From a virus, in IMG/VR virus record IMGVR_UViG_3300035212_000256, positions 1-39,610 of that record: a DNA stretch of 39,610 nt, one strand, 5' to 3'. Shown in pieces: positions 14,992 to 22,903 of this stretch. A program made the position numbers and the translations under genes. The first letter of the stretch is position 1. Every line of letters begins with the position of its first letter. A model generated the notes under the pieces. That model saw only the letters and a program-made list of their open reading frames with translations, did not search any database and was not told where the DNA came from.

Positions 14992-16014
14992 ATGCTAGAA
15001 GTTAGCGAAGCATATAATAATACAATAGTAGAACGTATGAATAAACAATCATGGGTACAAGCAGGCACTGCGGTAAACGCAGGGTCTGCATCAGAAGCAG
15101 CACGACAAGCAGGATTAGACTGGAATGTTATGCTTGCAGATATGGAAGCAATTGTTTCCAACAAGGTCAATGAATACGAAACAGTAACTGACCACTATCC
15201 AGTACCTAAACGACAGGCTGTTATCAAACTTGGTAAAGAAAATACCAATGAAGTTATAGGTGTAGTCGGTGATAAGTACAAGATTGTGCAGAACATGGAA
15301 GTATTTTCTGCGCTTGATACGCTTGTTGATTCAGGTGATGCACGCTATACAGCAGCAGGTGAATACAACAAAGGCGCCAACATCTGGATGGTAATGGAAC
15401 TACCAGTCGGAGTACAAGTAGCCAATGACCCACACGCTGCGTTCTTGCTAGTGCAATCATCACATGATGGTTCATGTGCAGTACGTATTCGCCCTATCAT
15501 TGAGCGTTTATTCTGCGCTAATCAAATTAATCGCATCATCAAGGGTAAGCATAAGAACGCTTACACCTATGTAATGAAGCACACTACTAACTCACAGTTA
15601 TCAGTCAGCGACATACGCAACATCACTCAGTTGACTTATGATTCTATTCAAGAGTATGAAGCGGTAGCAAGTACACTACTACAACGCAAGGTAGATGATC
15701 GTGAAGTACGCAACATCTTTAAGTCTGTATGGGCATTACCATCTACAGTTGAAGAGATGCCAGAACATCTACTATCACAAGGCGAGAAGCGTCAACGCAC
15801 TATAGCATTGGCTGGTCGTGAGTCTGCTTGGAATATTTACAGTCAATCAGAAACACAAGAGAACATCAGAGGTACAGCATTCGGTGCATGGCAAGCAGTC
15901 ATTGAACATGCAGATCATCATGCTTCTGGTGGCTCTGATCGTCGTGCCATCGCCACCATCAGCGGACGTAATGACCGCATCAAAGACAAGGCACTAAGCC
16001 TAGTCCTTGTATAA
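14992..16014 (+). CDS. DUF932-like phage/plasmid protein
   Basis: 340 residues behind AAGGAGAAGCA. The middle contains YKIVQNMEVFSALDTLVDSG, then GANIWMVMELP and RIRPIIERLFCANQINRI, which match the DUF932 phage/plasmid-like family as I know it; length is typical. These proteins are widespread on mobile elements and lack a settled function. The C-terminus carries GTAFGAWQAVIEHADHH, also family-like. The next gene begins about 90 bases later after a gap with a GTATGCATAC palindrome (16021-16030). Confidence 0.8.
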   Translation: MLEVSEAYNNTIVERMNKQSWVQAGTAVNAGSASEAARQAGLDWNVMLADMEAIVSNKVNEYETVTDHYPVPKRQAVIKLGKENTNEVIGVVGDKYKIVQNMEVFSALDTLVDSGDARYTAAGEYNKGANIWMVMELPVGVQVANDPHAAFLLVQSSHDGSCAVRIRPIIERLFCANQINRIIKGKHKNAYTYVMKHTTNSQLSVSDIRNITQLTYDSIQEYEAVASTLLQRKVDDREVRNIFKSVWALPSTVEEMPEHLLSQGEKRQRTIALAGRESAWNIYSQSETQENIRGTAFGAWQAVIEHADHHASGGSDRRAIATISGRNDRIKDKALSLVLV

Positions 16015-16103
16015 TATTCCGTATGCATACTGCTAAGGCAGCGATAGCGCGGATGCACCTAAGCATGTGGATAAAAGGCTTAACTAAAAAACGAGAGGGA
16101 AAT

Positions 16104-16484
16104 ATGAATACAATCGAAATAACAACAGATAACAATGTAATAAACTATAATGAGTTAGAAGTAAAACGTTTCATTGAGAAAGCAGGAGAGACCCGTGACA
16201 TTAAATATAAAGTACGTGACTTCTTCAGTGAACTTGAATGGGAAAACGGTGAAACAACAATCACTCGTAGTCAAGTCAACGAGTTACTCGAATCAATTGG
16301 ATGCGACAAACTCCGAACAGACTTTACAGCAACTGTTACAATCACTGCTTATGTTAAATCTTATTCAGCAGAAGACGCAGATGAAGCAGCCGAATGTATT
16401 GCAGACGACATCACTGTAGAGATTGGTTCATCTGGTATTATAGGTATAGATAGTATTGAAGTCTTTGATGTAGAGGAAGAGTAA
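16104..16484 (+). CDS. Acidic protein of unknown function
   Basis: 126 residues from ATG 16104 (MNTIEITTDNN), chosen for the GAGAGGGAAAT before it; an in-frame ATG at 16023 would add 27 residues without an SD. Domain-like features: a basic helix (KVRDFFSELEW), a helix with LLESIGCDKL, then alternating strands TATVTITAYVKSYSA and an acidic end. The TAATG overlap couples it to the next gene. Not recognised. Confidence 0.65.
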   Translation: MNTIEITTDNNVINYNELEVKRFIEKAGETRDIKYKVRDFFSELEWENGETTITRSQVNELLESIGCDKLRTDFTATVTITAYVKSYSAEDADEAAECIADDITVEIGSSGIIGIDSIEVFDVEEE

Positions 16485-16639
16485 TGTTAGGCTATACACT
16501 TAATGATTTTAAAGATATGCAATATGCTATTGAAGAAGGTGTCTTCTATCTACCACCTTCAAACCACGATAACTCACGGCTCAACCTACAGAAGGCTTGG
16601 GATATGATTGAGGGACTCATTCAAGAAGGACGTGTTTAA
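16484..16639 (+). CDS. 51-residue protein
   Basis: MLGYTLNDFKDMQYAIEEGV then a FYLPP turn and a helix with QKAWDMIEGLIQEGRV. TAATG overlaps join it to both neighbours. It is short but shows clear amphipathic helices and ordinary codon use. Function unknown; the small size and place next to a winged-helix protein would fit an accessory factor, which is guesswork. Confidence 0.6.
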   Translation: MLGYTLNDFKDMQYAIEEGVFYLPPSNHDNSRLNLQKAWDMIEGLIQEGRV

Positions 16640-17013
16640 TGAGCCAAGCCTACCTACCCTATAATGGTACTGCTGGCTGGTCAGGTACAGATACATCTGA
16701 GCAGAGAGCGCTAGATAATTTGTACTCAGGTAGGGAATTAAACAACCAGCAAATAGCGTTAGCATATTTAAAAAGTAAAGGCACCAATGGTGCTACCTGG
16801 AAAGAGTTAGCAATTGAAACAGGATGGCATCACGGCACCTCAAGTGGCGTGTTGTCAGTACTGCACCAGTCAGGTGCAATAGTACGCACAATTAAAACAA
16901 GAAATAGATGCAAGATATACGTGCATCAGAATTTCAAAGACCAAGTAATGTATGAAGAATACAAACGGAAAGAAAAACTTTGTCCACATTGTGGACATGA
17001 CATCAATGCATAG
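16639..17013 (+). CDS. Winged-helix DNA-binding protein with C-terminal zinc knuckle
   Basis: 124 residues. Residues 37-90 form a winged-helix pattern: ALAYLKSKGTNGATWKELA, recognition helix region GWHHGTSSGVLSVLHQSG, and wing AIVRTIKTRNRCKIYV. CPHCGH at 115-120 could bind zinc with C88 or another residue. Such MarR/DprA-like winged helices occur in many actinophages. Likely a transcription regulator of this phage; possible targets are the palindromes upstream of 11116. It ends before the leader hairpin at 17039-17087. Confidence 0.7.
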   Translation: MSQAYLPYNGTAGWSGTDTSEQRALDNLYSGRELNNQQIALAYLKSKGTNGATWKELAIETGWHHGTSSGVLSVLHQSGAIVRTIKTRNRCKIYVHQNFKDQVMYEEYKRKEKLCPHCGHDINA

Positions 17014-17038
17014 CCGATTCCTATGCTATGATGGGACG

Positions 17039-17087
17039 ACTAGTGGGCGGTAGGTTTTGGCTCTCTCCTTGTCCTACCCCCACTAGT
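17039..17087 (+). promoter_or_regulatory. Leader hairpin with loop complementary to the next SD
   Basis: ACTAGTGGG (17039-17047) pairs with CCCACTAGT (17079-17087); after a one-base bulge GGTAGG pairs with CCTACC. Fifteen base pairs, 18-base loop. The loop holds TCTCCTT (17064-17070), complementary to AAGGAGA (17097-17103), the ribosome binding site of the nuclease gene, so a pseudoknot or switch is possible. A weak promoter may lie just upstream (TATGCT/TATGAT near 17020-17030). No T-run follows. Confidence 0.55.
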
Positions 17088-17106
17088 ATCTAATCAAAGG
17101 AGAAAC

Positions 17107-17880
17107 ATGGCAGAATTAGTTATACCTAGAGATAGGTACGGTAGACCTATGGTTGTACCACCCAAAGGTGGTAAGCCAGTAGCGTATACAAGAACAACAA
17201 CAGTTGCAGGTTCATTAGATGATGGCACTGGATTAGTAGCATGGAAGTTACGGATGGCAGCAACTGGTTTAACGCTGCGTCAAGACCTTTTACTTGCTGC
17301 ATCAGCAGCACGTGAAGACAAGTTAGAGATGGATAAGTTAGTAGAAGATGCTATGGAAGCAGCAGGTGCTACCAAGCAGGCTACAATCGGTACTGCTATT
17401 CACTCTCTTACAGAAAAACTAGATCGTGGTCAAGAACTTGGACCTATACCTGATGATTATGTAGCAGACATACAAGCGTATGCTGATGCAACTAAACATT
17501 TTACAAATGTTTTTATCGAACAGTTCTGTGTCTTAGATAAGTATAAAATTGCAGGCACACCAGATAGAATTGTTGAATACAAAGGTGAAAGGTTTATCTC
17601 TGACCTCAAGACAGGTAGTATTAGTTACCCAAATAAAATTGCCATGCAGTTAGCAGTGTATGCACACGGCTTGCCGTATGACCCTGCTACGGCAACCCGT
17701 AGTAATTGGGGTGACATCAACACAGAGAAAGGAATCATTGTGCATCTACCAGCAGGTAGTGGACAATGTACCCTACATTTTGTAGACTTAGTTCATGGTT
17801 GGAAAGGTATTGAACTAGCCATGAAAGTAAGAAAGCATAGAGAAAAGAAAAACATATCAACGCCGATACAAGGAGAATAA
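17107..17880 (+). CDS. PD-(D/E)XK exonuclease, RecB/Cas4-like
   Basis: 257 residues. Nuclease motifs in order: GTAIHS with H99, GTPDRI with D153, FISDLKTG with D166 and K168, and QLAVYA with Q181. This is the RecB/Cas4-type PD-(D/E)XK arrangement of a metal-dependent DNA exonuclease; there are no Cas4-type iron-sulfur cysteines. It opens the replication/recombination block and shares a stop-start overlap with the next gene, whose zinc motif may support it. Likely role: processing DNA ends for recombination or repair. The SD (AAAGGAGA) may be masked by the leader hairpin. Confidence 0.85.
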   Translation: MAELVIPRDRYGRPMVVPPKGGKPVAYTRTTTVAGSLDDGTGLVAWKLRMAATGLTLRQDLLLAASAAREDKLEMDKLVEDAMEAAGATKQATIGTAIHSLTEKLDRGQELGPIPDDYVADIQAYADATKHFTNVFIEQFCVLDKYKIAGTPDRIVEYKGERFISDLKTGSISYPNKIAMQLAVYAHGLPYDPATATRSNWGDINTEKGIIVHLPAGSGQCTLHFVDLVHGWKGIELAMKVRKHREKKNISTPIQGE

Positions 17881-18344
17881 TGACACACTCAGAAGCACCG
17901 ATCAGCATTACAGTTAAGTCAGCAGCAGGTTCTTTGGTTACAGTTCGTGCATCTAATGCAGAAGAACTAGATCAAACTGTTGCAATGACTCTCGCATCGC
18001 TAGCATCAGCAACAGAAGAACTCGAAAAAGCAGTGCGTGGCACTGGTTTTAGCGCACCAGCAGCAACTCCAATTGCACCAGCGGTTGGTTATGCAGCGCA
18101 AGCGCTAGGCGGTACAGTAATTGCTGAGTCTTTTAATCCAGCACCTGCACCAGCAGGTGGTGGTCAACGTATGTGTCCACATGGAACCATGACTAGAATT
18201 CATGGCATGACTGGTAAGTTTGGTCCATACAAAGGACACTTCTGCCCTGCTAAGCAAGGCGACCCAACTAAATGTACAACACAGTATGTAAAAGCAGGTT
18301 CACCAGAGTTTGCTTCGTTCGTAGCCGACCAGACAAAACAGTAA
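17880..18344 (+). CDS. Zinc-finger protein paired with the RecB-like nuclease
   Basis: 154 residues; TAATG overlap with the nuclease gene. The N-terminal two thirds are strand-rich, helical and then Ala/Pro-rich and disordered (residues 50-95). The C-terminus has CPHGTM, a GKFGPYKGHFCPA segment and a KCTTQYVKAG end: a Cys/His finger that I have seen beside RecB-like nucleases in other actinophages. Probably single-strand DNA binding or a recombination accessory; that is inference from neighbour and finger. Confidence 0.6.
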   Translation: MTHSEAPISITVKSAAGSLVTVRASNAEELDQTVAMTLASLASATEELEKAVRGTGFSAPAATPIAPAVGYAAQALGGTVIAESFNPAPAPAGGGQRMCPHGTMTRIHGMTGKFGPYKGHFCPAKQGDPTKCTTQYVKAGSPEFASFVADQTKQ

Positions 18345-18345
18345 T

Positions 18346-19161
18346 ATGAAAACACTACGTCGTAGTGTTGGCAAGGCAGAGGTGGGTGGCGAACCATTGC
18401 CCCCACCTTTCCAAGCCTTTGCACGTGAAGGAATTATATTACGACGTGCAGAAGTAACAGTAATCGCTGGCACTCCTGGTGCTGGTAAGTCAAGCATTGC
18501 ATTACATATCGCAGCAAGGTTAAAACAACCAACACTATACTTCTCTGCCGATACTAATGCACATACTATGGCTATGCGATTACTTGCACTTCGAGCACGC
18601 ATACCGCAACAACAAGCAGAACAAATGCTAAAGACTCAGCCAGATACAGCAGAGTCAATCTTACGTGAGTATGGAAATATGTATTGGTCATTTGAACCAA
18701 GCCCTACTCTTCGTGATTTAGATGAAGAAGTATCTGCATTCGAAACTATTTGGGGTAGAAGTCCTACACTTATAGTTGTAGACAATCTTATGGACATTGC
18801 TATTGATGGACATGAAGAGTTTGCTGGCATGCGACAGGTTATGAAAGAATTAAAGTATCTTGCAAGAGATACTAACGCAGCAGTACTAGTCTTACATCAC
18901 ACCCAAGAGGGTGCACCTGGCTATCCATGCCAACCACGATCAGCCTTGCAAGGCAAGGTTGCCCAGATACCAGCAATGGTTCTGACTATAGGACAAATGA
19001 TTCAGGGACAAGATATGTATATGTGTATAGCCCCTGTTAAAAATAGATACGGGAAAGCAGATGCAACTGGAAACACGTACATTTCACTAGCATTTGAGCC
19101 TGCTTCTATGCACTTAGAAGATATAGTAAGAGATTACACACAAGTAGAGATGAGAGTATAA
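18346..19161 (+). CDS. RecA-fold ATPase, DnaB-like replicative helicase
   Basis: 271 residues, single domain. Walker A GTPGAGKS at 42-49, Walker B LIVVDN at about 142-147, and LVLHHTQ at 181-187, the sensor of DnaB/RecA-type ATPases. Only the C-terminal motor domain of DnaB is present; there is no N-terminal primase-binding domain. Likely a phage DNA helicase or RepA-like ring ATPase acting with the primase downstream. A RadA/Sms-like recombinase is the alternative. The gene sits between the zinc-finger gene and the resolvase. Confidence 0.85.
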   Translation: MKTLRRSVGKAEVGGEPLPPPFQAFAREGIILRRAEVTVIAGTPGAGKSSIALHIAARLKQPTLYFSADTNAHTMAMRLLALRARIPQQQAEQMLKTQPDTAESILREYGNMYWSFEPSPTLRDLDEEVSAFETIWGRSPTLIVVDNLMDIAIDGHEEFAGMRQVMKELKYLARDTNAAVLVLHHTQEGAPGYPCQPRSALQGKVAQIPAMVLTIGQMIQGQDMYMCIAPVKNRYGKADATGNTYISLAFEPASMHLEDIVRDYTQVEMRV

Positions 19162-19301
19162 TGCCTAAATATAGAATCACATGGGTTCAGCATAAAGAAA
19201 AAGTAATTCGTGCATCATCATTAGATATCGCAACAGAGCGTGCAACAGATTCTGCAACAGGTAACTGGGAAGTAGAAAGAGTAGAGTTAGATAAAGAATG
19301 A
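19161..19301 (+). CDS. 46-residue protein
   Basis: MPKYRITWVQHKEKVIRASS, then a helix (LDIATERATDSA) and a strand GNWEVERVELDKE. Stop-start overlaps on both sides (TAATG and ATGA) support translation. The beta-alpha-beta pattern suggests a folded mini-domain. Function unknown. Confidence 0.6.
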   Translation: MPKYRITWVQHKEKVIRASSLDIATERATDSATGNWEVERVELDKE

Positions 19302-19639
19302 GTAGCGCAGCCAAAGCCAAAGGCTCAGGAGCCGAACGAGATGTAGTGAAGTACCTCAAGGAATGGTTTCCTTATGTTGATAGGCGGTTGGCTGGTGCTA
19401 CACTAGACAAAGGTGATATCTCAGGTATACCTGGAGTTACAATTGAAATCAAAAACCACGCGACAATGAAGTTGTCAGAGTGGACAGAAGAGTTGATAGT
19501 CGAGATGGCTAACGACAAAGCATGGACAGGTGTGGTGTGGCACAAACGCAAGGGTAGGGGAAGTCCTGGCGATTGGTACTGCACCATGCCTGCTCATGTA
19601 TGGGTAGACTTACTAAGGAGAGCATTAAATGATAAATAA
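19298..19639 (+). CDS. Holliday-junction-resolvase-like nuclease
   Basis: 113 residues. GSGAERDVVKYL (E13), KGDISGIPGVTIEIKNH (D40, E50, K52) and a C-terminal helix match the compact E-D-ExK nuclease core of Hjc/VRR-NUC type resolvases; length is typical. It would cut four-way junctions or branched DNA to clear replication products before packaging. ATGA overlap with the 46-residue gene upstream. Other structure-specific PD-(D/E)XK nucleases cannot be excluded. Confidence 0.75.
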   Translation: MSSAAKAKGSGAERDVVKYLKEWFPYVDRRLAGATLDKGDISGIPGVTIEIKNHATMKLSEWTEELIVEMANDKAWTGVVWHKRKGRGSPGDWYCTMPAHVWVDLLRRALNDK

Positions 19640-19796
19640 AATACTTGATGAATTAAAAGAACAAATGGAATGGCATGAATTATTAGCAACGCATGAAGAT
19701 GATATAGTCAAACAAGATGGACATACAATAGCAGCAATGTCATACAATAGAGCAATGCAAGTTATAAGAAAACATGCAACAAAAACCAAGCATTGA
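19629..19796 (+). CDS. 55-residue helical protein
   Basis: MINKILDELKEQMEWHELLA opening, then a mostly helical and charged protein with HEDDIVKQDGHTI and SYNRAMQVIRKH. The ATG lies 11 bases before the end of the resolvase gene, behind AAGGAGAGC. It overlaps the primase start by 23 bases. It may be a small partner of the resolvase or primase; unknown. Confidence 0.55.
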   Translation: MINKILDELKEQMEWHELLATHEDDIVKQDGHTIAAMSYNRAMQVIRKHATKTKH

Positions 19797-20154
19797 AGAG
19801 TATCTCAACTACATAGGCGCAGCCGTGCCTTCTATGGGCAGCGGCTGGCGCAAGATGAAGTGTCCGTTCCACAGCGACAGTCATGCATCAGCAGCAGTTA
19901 ACTATGATAAGAACGCCTTTGTCTGCCATGGGTGTGGTGTCAAAGGCGATACTTATTCCCTAATTATGTACAAGGAAGGAATCAATTTTAGTGAGGCTAA
20001 ACAATTCGCAGAGAAGTTTTCTTCTTCAGGCAACTCAGAGATACGCAGCGAAGATAGAAAACGCAGCAGAGTATCTATCAAGCCGTCTACTCTCGGTAGA
20101 AGAGGCAAACATATTTCATCTGGGGTTGGTCGTAGACCCGCTGCCAGGGCATGA
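19774..20154 (+). CDS. DnaG-like primase, zinc-binding part (split gene)
   Basis: 126 residues. C30-x2-H33 and C51-x2-C54 (CHGCGVKGD) form the CHC2-type zinc domain that reads the primase start site, and KEGINFSEAKQFAEKF follows as in DnaG-type proteins. The last 30-40 residues become Arg/Ser-rich and look like a wrong-frame tail. The rest of the primase lies in the +1 frame at 19991-20626, overlapping this gene by about 160 bases, so the functional product may need a frameshift near 20016-20030 or two subunits may assemble. The start at 19774 lacks a strong SD and overlaps the preceding gene. Confidence 0.8.
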   Translation: MQQKPSIEEYLNYIGAAVPSMGSGWRKMKCPFHSDSHASAAVNYDKNAFVCHGCGVKGDTYSLIMYKEGINFSEAKQFAEKFSSSGNSEIRSEDRKRSRVSIKPSTLGRRGKHISSGVGRRPAARA

Positions 20155-20626
20155 ACCATATACAGGTAGACTAGCCATTCCATATATCACGCCATCAGGC
20201 GTGGTAGATATTAGATTTCGTGACCTAACGGGCACACACGATGCTAAGTATATGGGATTAGTTGGTTCCGAAACAACAATGTTTAACACACAAGCAGTCT
20301 TTGCAGCAGATGATTATATCTGTGTCACCGAAGGTGAGTTCGATTGCATTATAATGAGTGTTAAAACTCAACACCCAACAGTAGGTATTCCTGGGGCAAA
20401 CAACTGGAAGAAACATTACTCAAAGATTCTAGATGATTTCGAAACAGTTATAGTCCTAGCAGATGGCGATAAACCAGGGTTAGAGTTCGGCAAGAAGATC
20501 AGCCGTGAACTTGGTAATGTTAATATCATTAGCATGCCAGATGGTGAAGATGTAAACAGCATGATAATCAAACAAGGGAGTGAATGGATTGACGAACGAA
20601 TCAGAGAATGCGTTGCCGCTGGATGA
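19991..20626 (+). CDS. DnaG-like primase, Toprim catalytic part (split gene)
   Basis: 211 residues if the GTG at 19991 is used. AAEYLSSRLL, the GRLAIPYITP segment, VTEGEFDCI (E114) and VIVLADGDKPG (D158, D160) form a TOPRIM domain, with PDGEDVNSMI closing it. The first 15 residues look like the wrong-frame reading of the upstream gene; real homology seems to begin near residue 18. AAGGAAGGA lies 10 bases before the GTG, so separate initiation is possible; a +1 shift from the zinc-domain frame is the alternative. Confidence 0.8.
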   Translation: MRLNNSQRSFLLQATQRYAAKIENAAEYLSSRLLSVEEANIFHLGLVVDPLPGHEPYTGRLAIPYITPSGVVDIRFRDLTGTHDAKYMGLVGSETTMFNTQAVFAADDYICVTEGEFDCIIMSVKTQHPTVGIPGANNWKKHYSKILDDFETVIVLADGDKPGLEFGKKISRELGNVNIISMPDGEDVNSMIIKQGSEWIDERIRECVAAG

Positions 20627-20903
20627 TAGTTTTTGGGAACATGTCAAGCATCTAGATTTTCAAGTAGGCATACAACTAGAGCCAGATAAGTATTTAAATA
20701 TTATAAATGCACTTGAAAGTATCTACGATCTTATTAAAAAGGGAGAGAATGAGGATGCAAAGTTCTTTATTACAGGGCTGGCTGCAACCTTATTGGCTGG
20801 TAAGTATGGCAAAAGCCAAGATGTTCTCAATGAAATGATAGTCAGAATCTTAAACGAAAACATGGACCATGAACTAAGGAAGTTACTCGATGAAAAACAG
20901 TGA
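20589..20903 (+). CDS. Helical protein of unknown function
   Basis: 104 residues from TTG 20589, chosen because GGGAG (20576-20580) is 8 bases upstream; a GTG at 20580 would add three residues but overlaps that site. Mostly amphipathic helices, including LNIINALESIYDLIKK and KFFITGLAATLLAG. It overlaps the end of the primase and the start of the DUF1599-like gene. Not recognised. Confidence 0.6.
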   Translation: MTNESENALPLDDSFWEHVKHLDFQVGIQLEPDKYLNIINALESIYDLIKKGENEDAKFFITGLAATLLAGKYGKSQDVLNEMIVRILNENMDHELRKLLDEKQ

Positions 20904-21183
20904 TGATGTAGATGTAATCCTCAATCAACTAGCCAATATTATGCATAAAAAGCATAAAGACTATGGGCCTATGAACATATCGGGAGCACCAGGTGGTGCT
21001 ATGAATGGTCTGCGAGTCAGAATGTATGACAAATTGGCTAGGCTAAACAACCTAATAGATACAGGCGACACGCCCAACTACGAATCTATTGAAGATACCT
21101 TAATTGACCTTGCAAACTATGCCATAATTGGATTGCTTGTCCAACGCGGACAGTGGGAGGGAATCCCTAGCAATGGAGAATAG
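20890..21183 (+). CDS. DUF1599-like (Nmad1-type) protein
   Basis: 97 residues. KKHKDYGPMNISG, GLRVRMYDKLARLNNLI and SIEDTLIDLANYAIIGLL follow the DUF1599 pattern, also described as a nucleotide-modification-associated domain and widespread in phages. It may act on nucleotides or modified bases; no other hypermodification gene is visible here. Overlap of 14 bases with the upstream gene suggests coupling. Confidence 0.75.
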   Translation: MKNSDDVDVILNQLANIMHKKHKDYGPMNISGAPGGAMNGLRVRMYDKLARLNNLIDTGDTPNYESIEDTLIDLANYAIIGLLVQRGQWEGIPSNGE

Positions 21184-21185
21184 AT

Positions 21186-21923
21186 GTGAAACGAGTAGTC
21201 GTATTAAGCGATTTACAGATACCGTATCAACACGATAAAACTGTAGATGCCACACTAGAGTTCATCCAAGATTATAAACCAGACGAACTCTGGTGTGTTG
21301 GAGACGAACTAGATGCACCCGAACCTAGTCGCTGGAACAAGGGTATGGCTGGTGAGTATGCAGAAACGCTGCAAGATAGTATTGATTTAACGCATGACAT
21401 TATGGCTCGTTACCGCAAGGCTTTGGGTAACAAGCCATTTTACATTCAACGTAGTAATCATACTGATCGTATTGATACTTACATGCGTAAGTATGCGCCA
21501 GCCTTTATGTCTCTTAAATCTTTAGAGATTGAAGAACTATTAGGTTATGGTAAGTTAAAGATTAATTACTTACATAAGATGCATGAACTACTACCTGGAT
21601 GGGTAATGGCACACGGCGACGAAGGCGCACTCAACCGCGCACCAGGGGCTACTGCTTTAAATTTAGCAAAGCGATTGGGCAAGTCAGTTGTATGTGGACA
21701 CACGCATCGCGTGGGTCTGCAACATGAAACCACTGGTTTCTATGGCAAGACCAACACTTTGTACGGATTAGAGGTGGGGCATATGATGGATGTAAAGCAG
21801 GCTAGTTACCTTACATCAGGCAGCGCCAACTGGCAGCATGGTCTCGGTATCTTAGTAGAACATAACCGCAAGGTAACACCATTTGCTGTACCAATTGTTA
21901 ACGGTGAGGTAATTATTCCATAA
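21186..21923 (+). CDS. Calcineurin-like metallophosphoesterase
   Basis: 245 residues, GTG start with GGAGA 7 bases upstream. Metal-binding motifs: SDLQ with D9 and Q11, GDELD (G39-D40), SNHTDR with N91-H92, MAHGD with H143 and GHTH at 171-174. This is a complete dinuclear phosphoesterase site. Substrates of phage members are usually unknown; nucleotides, DNA 3' ends or RNA are candidates. It follows the DUF1599-like gene and overlaps the sigma-like gene by TAATG. Confidence 0.85.
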   Translation: MKRVVVLSDLQIPYQHDKTVDATLEFIQDYKPDELWCVGDELDAPEPSRWNKGMAGEYAETLQDSIDLTHDIMARYRKALGNKPFYIQRSNHTDRIDTYMRKYAPAFMSLKSLEIEELLGYGKLKINYLHKMHELLPGWVMAHGDEGALNRAPGATALNLAKRLGKSVVCGHTHRVGLQHETTGFYGKTNTLYGLEVGHMMDVKQASYLTSGSANWQHGLGILVEHNRKVTPFAVPIVNGEVIIP

Positions 21924-22573
21924 TGAATTACATTGAAGAGTACAACGATGTAGTCCAACAGTTATCATCTGAATATTATAGACGTTACAACATGCTTGAA
22001 CGTGATGATATAAGACAAGAACTATGGCTATGGTTTGTAATTCACCCACGTAAATATAAAGAGTGGTCAGAGTTAGAACAAAAAGATAAAGATAAATTAA
22101 TAGCCAAGTCGCTACGCAACGCAGCACTTAAGTACTGTGAAAAAGAAAAAGCGCGTAAAATTGGGTACGATTCGTCCGATTTATACTACTATGATGTATC
22201 AGTTGTTGAGGCTTTTCTTCCTTCGATTATTTCTGGAACCTATGCAATTCCAGTAAGTATCCAAGATTTAAATGCCAAGTTTGGTAGTGGAAGTTTGGCT
22301 GATGGTAATAACTGGCTAGCACTTAGAAGTGATATCTCATCAGCATTTAATAAACTATCTGATGCCAAGCAAAATATACTTAGACTTAGGTTTAGTATAG
22401 ATTCACCTGATTGGACATTGTTATCTAAAGATATGGATAGCACACCAGATGGTGCGCGTATGAAAGTACAGCGTGCAGTAAGTTCTCTTATCAAAAACCT
22501 TGGTGGCTGGCGACCATACAATGAAAGCGATACAGTGAAAGAAGAAGTTGATGAGCGAACAGACGAAGTTTGA
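21923..22573 (+). CDS. Sigma-factor-like protein
   Basis: 216 residues. ERDDIRQELWLWFVIHP near residues 25-42 resembles the start of sigma region 2. KLSDAKQNILRLRF and DWTLLSKDMDSTPDGARMKV with the closing AVSSLIKNLGG near residues 143-190 resemble the region 4 helix-turn-helix of sigma70-type proteins, including the sequence that reads the -35 box. It could redirect host RNA polymerase to late promoters. TAATG overlap with the phosphoesterase. Family members are weakly conserved, so the call is moderate. Confidence 0.6.
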   Translation: MNYIEEYNDVVQQLSSEYYRRYNMLERDDIRQELWLWFVIHPRKYKEWSELEQKDKDKLIAKSLRNAALKYCEKEKARKIGYDSSDLYYYDVSVVEAFLPSIISGTYAIPVSIQDLNAKFGSGSLADGNNWLALRSDISSAFNKLSDAKQNILRLRFSIDSPDWTLLSKDMDSTPDGARMKVQRAVSSLIKNLGGWRPYNESDTVKEEVDERTDEV

Positions 22574-22742
22574 TCTCAGAGGTGAACCAACCTTTGCCTG
22601 CATATGTGGTTGCTTAATGTTTAGAATTACAGTTATGTGGGATGAAGACACTAGAGCAATAGGTTGGTATGATCTAGCGCAAGAATGTATATCATGCGGT
22701 ACAGTAACAACCGCACCGACAGAGATAGATGGGTGTGAATAA
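22551..22742 (+). CDS. Zinc-ribbon protein
   Basis: 63 residues from ATG 22551 (MSEQTKFDLRGEP). CICGC (residues 18-22) and CISC (47-50) around strand-rich sequence (LMFRITVMWDED) make a zinc ribbon. It overlaps the sigma-like gene by 23 bases and the next gene by TAATG. Probably a small nucleic-acid- or polymerase-binding factor; function unknown. Confidence 0.65.
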   Translation: MSEQTKFDLRGEPTFACICGCLMFRITVMWDEDTRAIGWYDLAQECISCGTVTTAPTEIDGCE

Positions 22743-22903
22743 TGCCATTGTATGATTTTAAATGCTCGACCTGTAGTGAGGTAATAGAAACAAATGAAAA
22801 CATACCACCAGTTTGTTCTACGTGTAGTGGAACTATGCTACGTGTTTGGTCTGCCCCAGCAGTTAGGTTTAATGCACCAGGCTTTTACTCAACAGGAGGA
22901 TAA
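22742..22903 (+). CDS. FmdB-like zinc ribbon
   Basis: 53 residues: MPLYDFKCSTCSEVIE, later CSTCSGTMLRVWSAP and the closing FNAPGFYSTGG. The MPLYDF start, two CxxC pairs and the APGFYST end are the pattern of FmdB-family zinc ribbons, common in actinobacteria and their phages and suspected to regulate transcription. TAATG overlap upstream; the last codons contain the GGAGG site of the WhiB gene. Confidence 0.75.
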   Translation: MPLYDFKCSTCSEVIETNENIPPVCSTCSGTMLRVWSAPAVRFNAPGFYSTGG

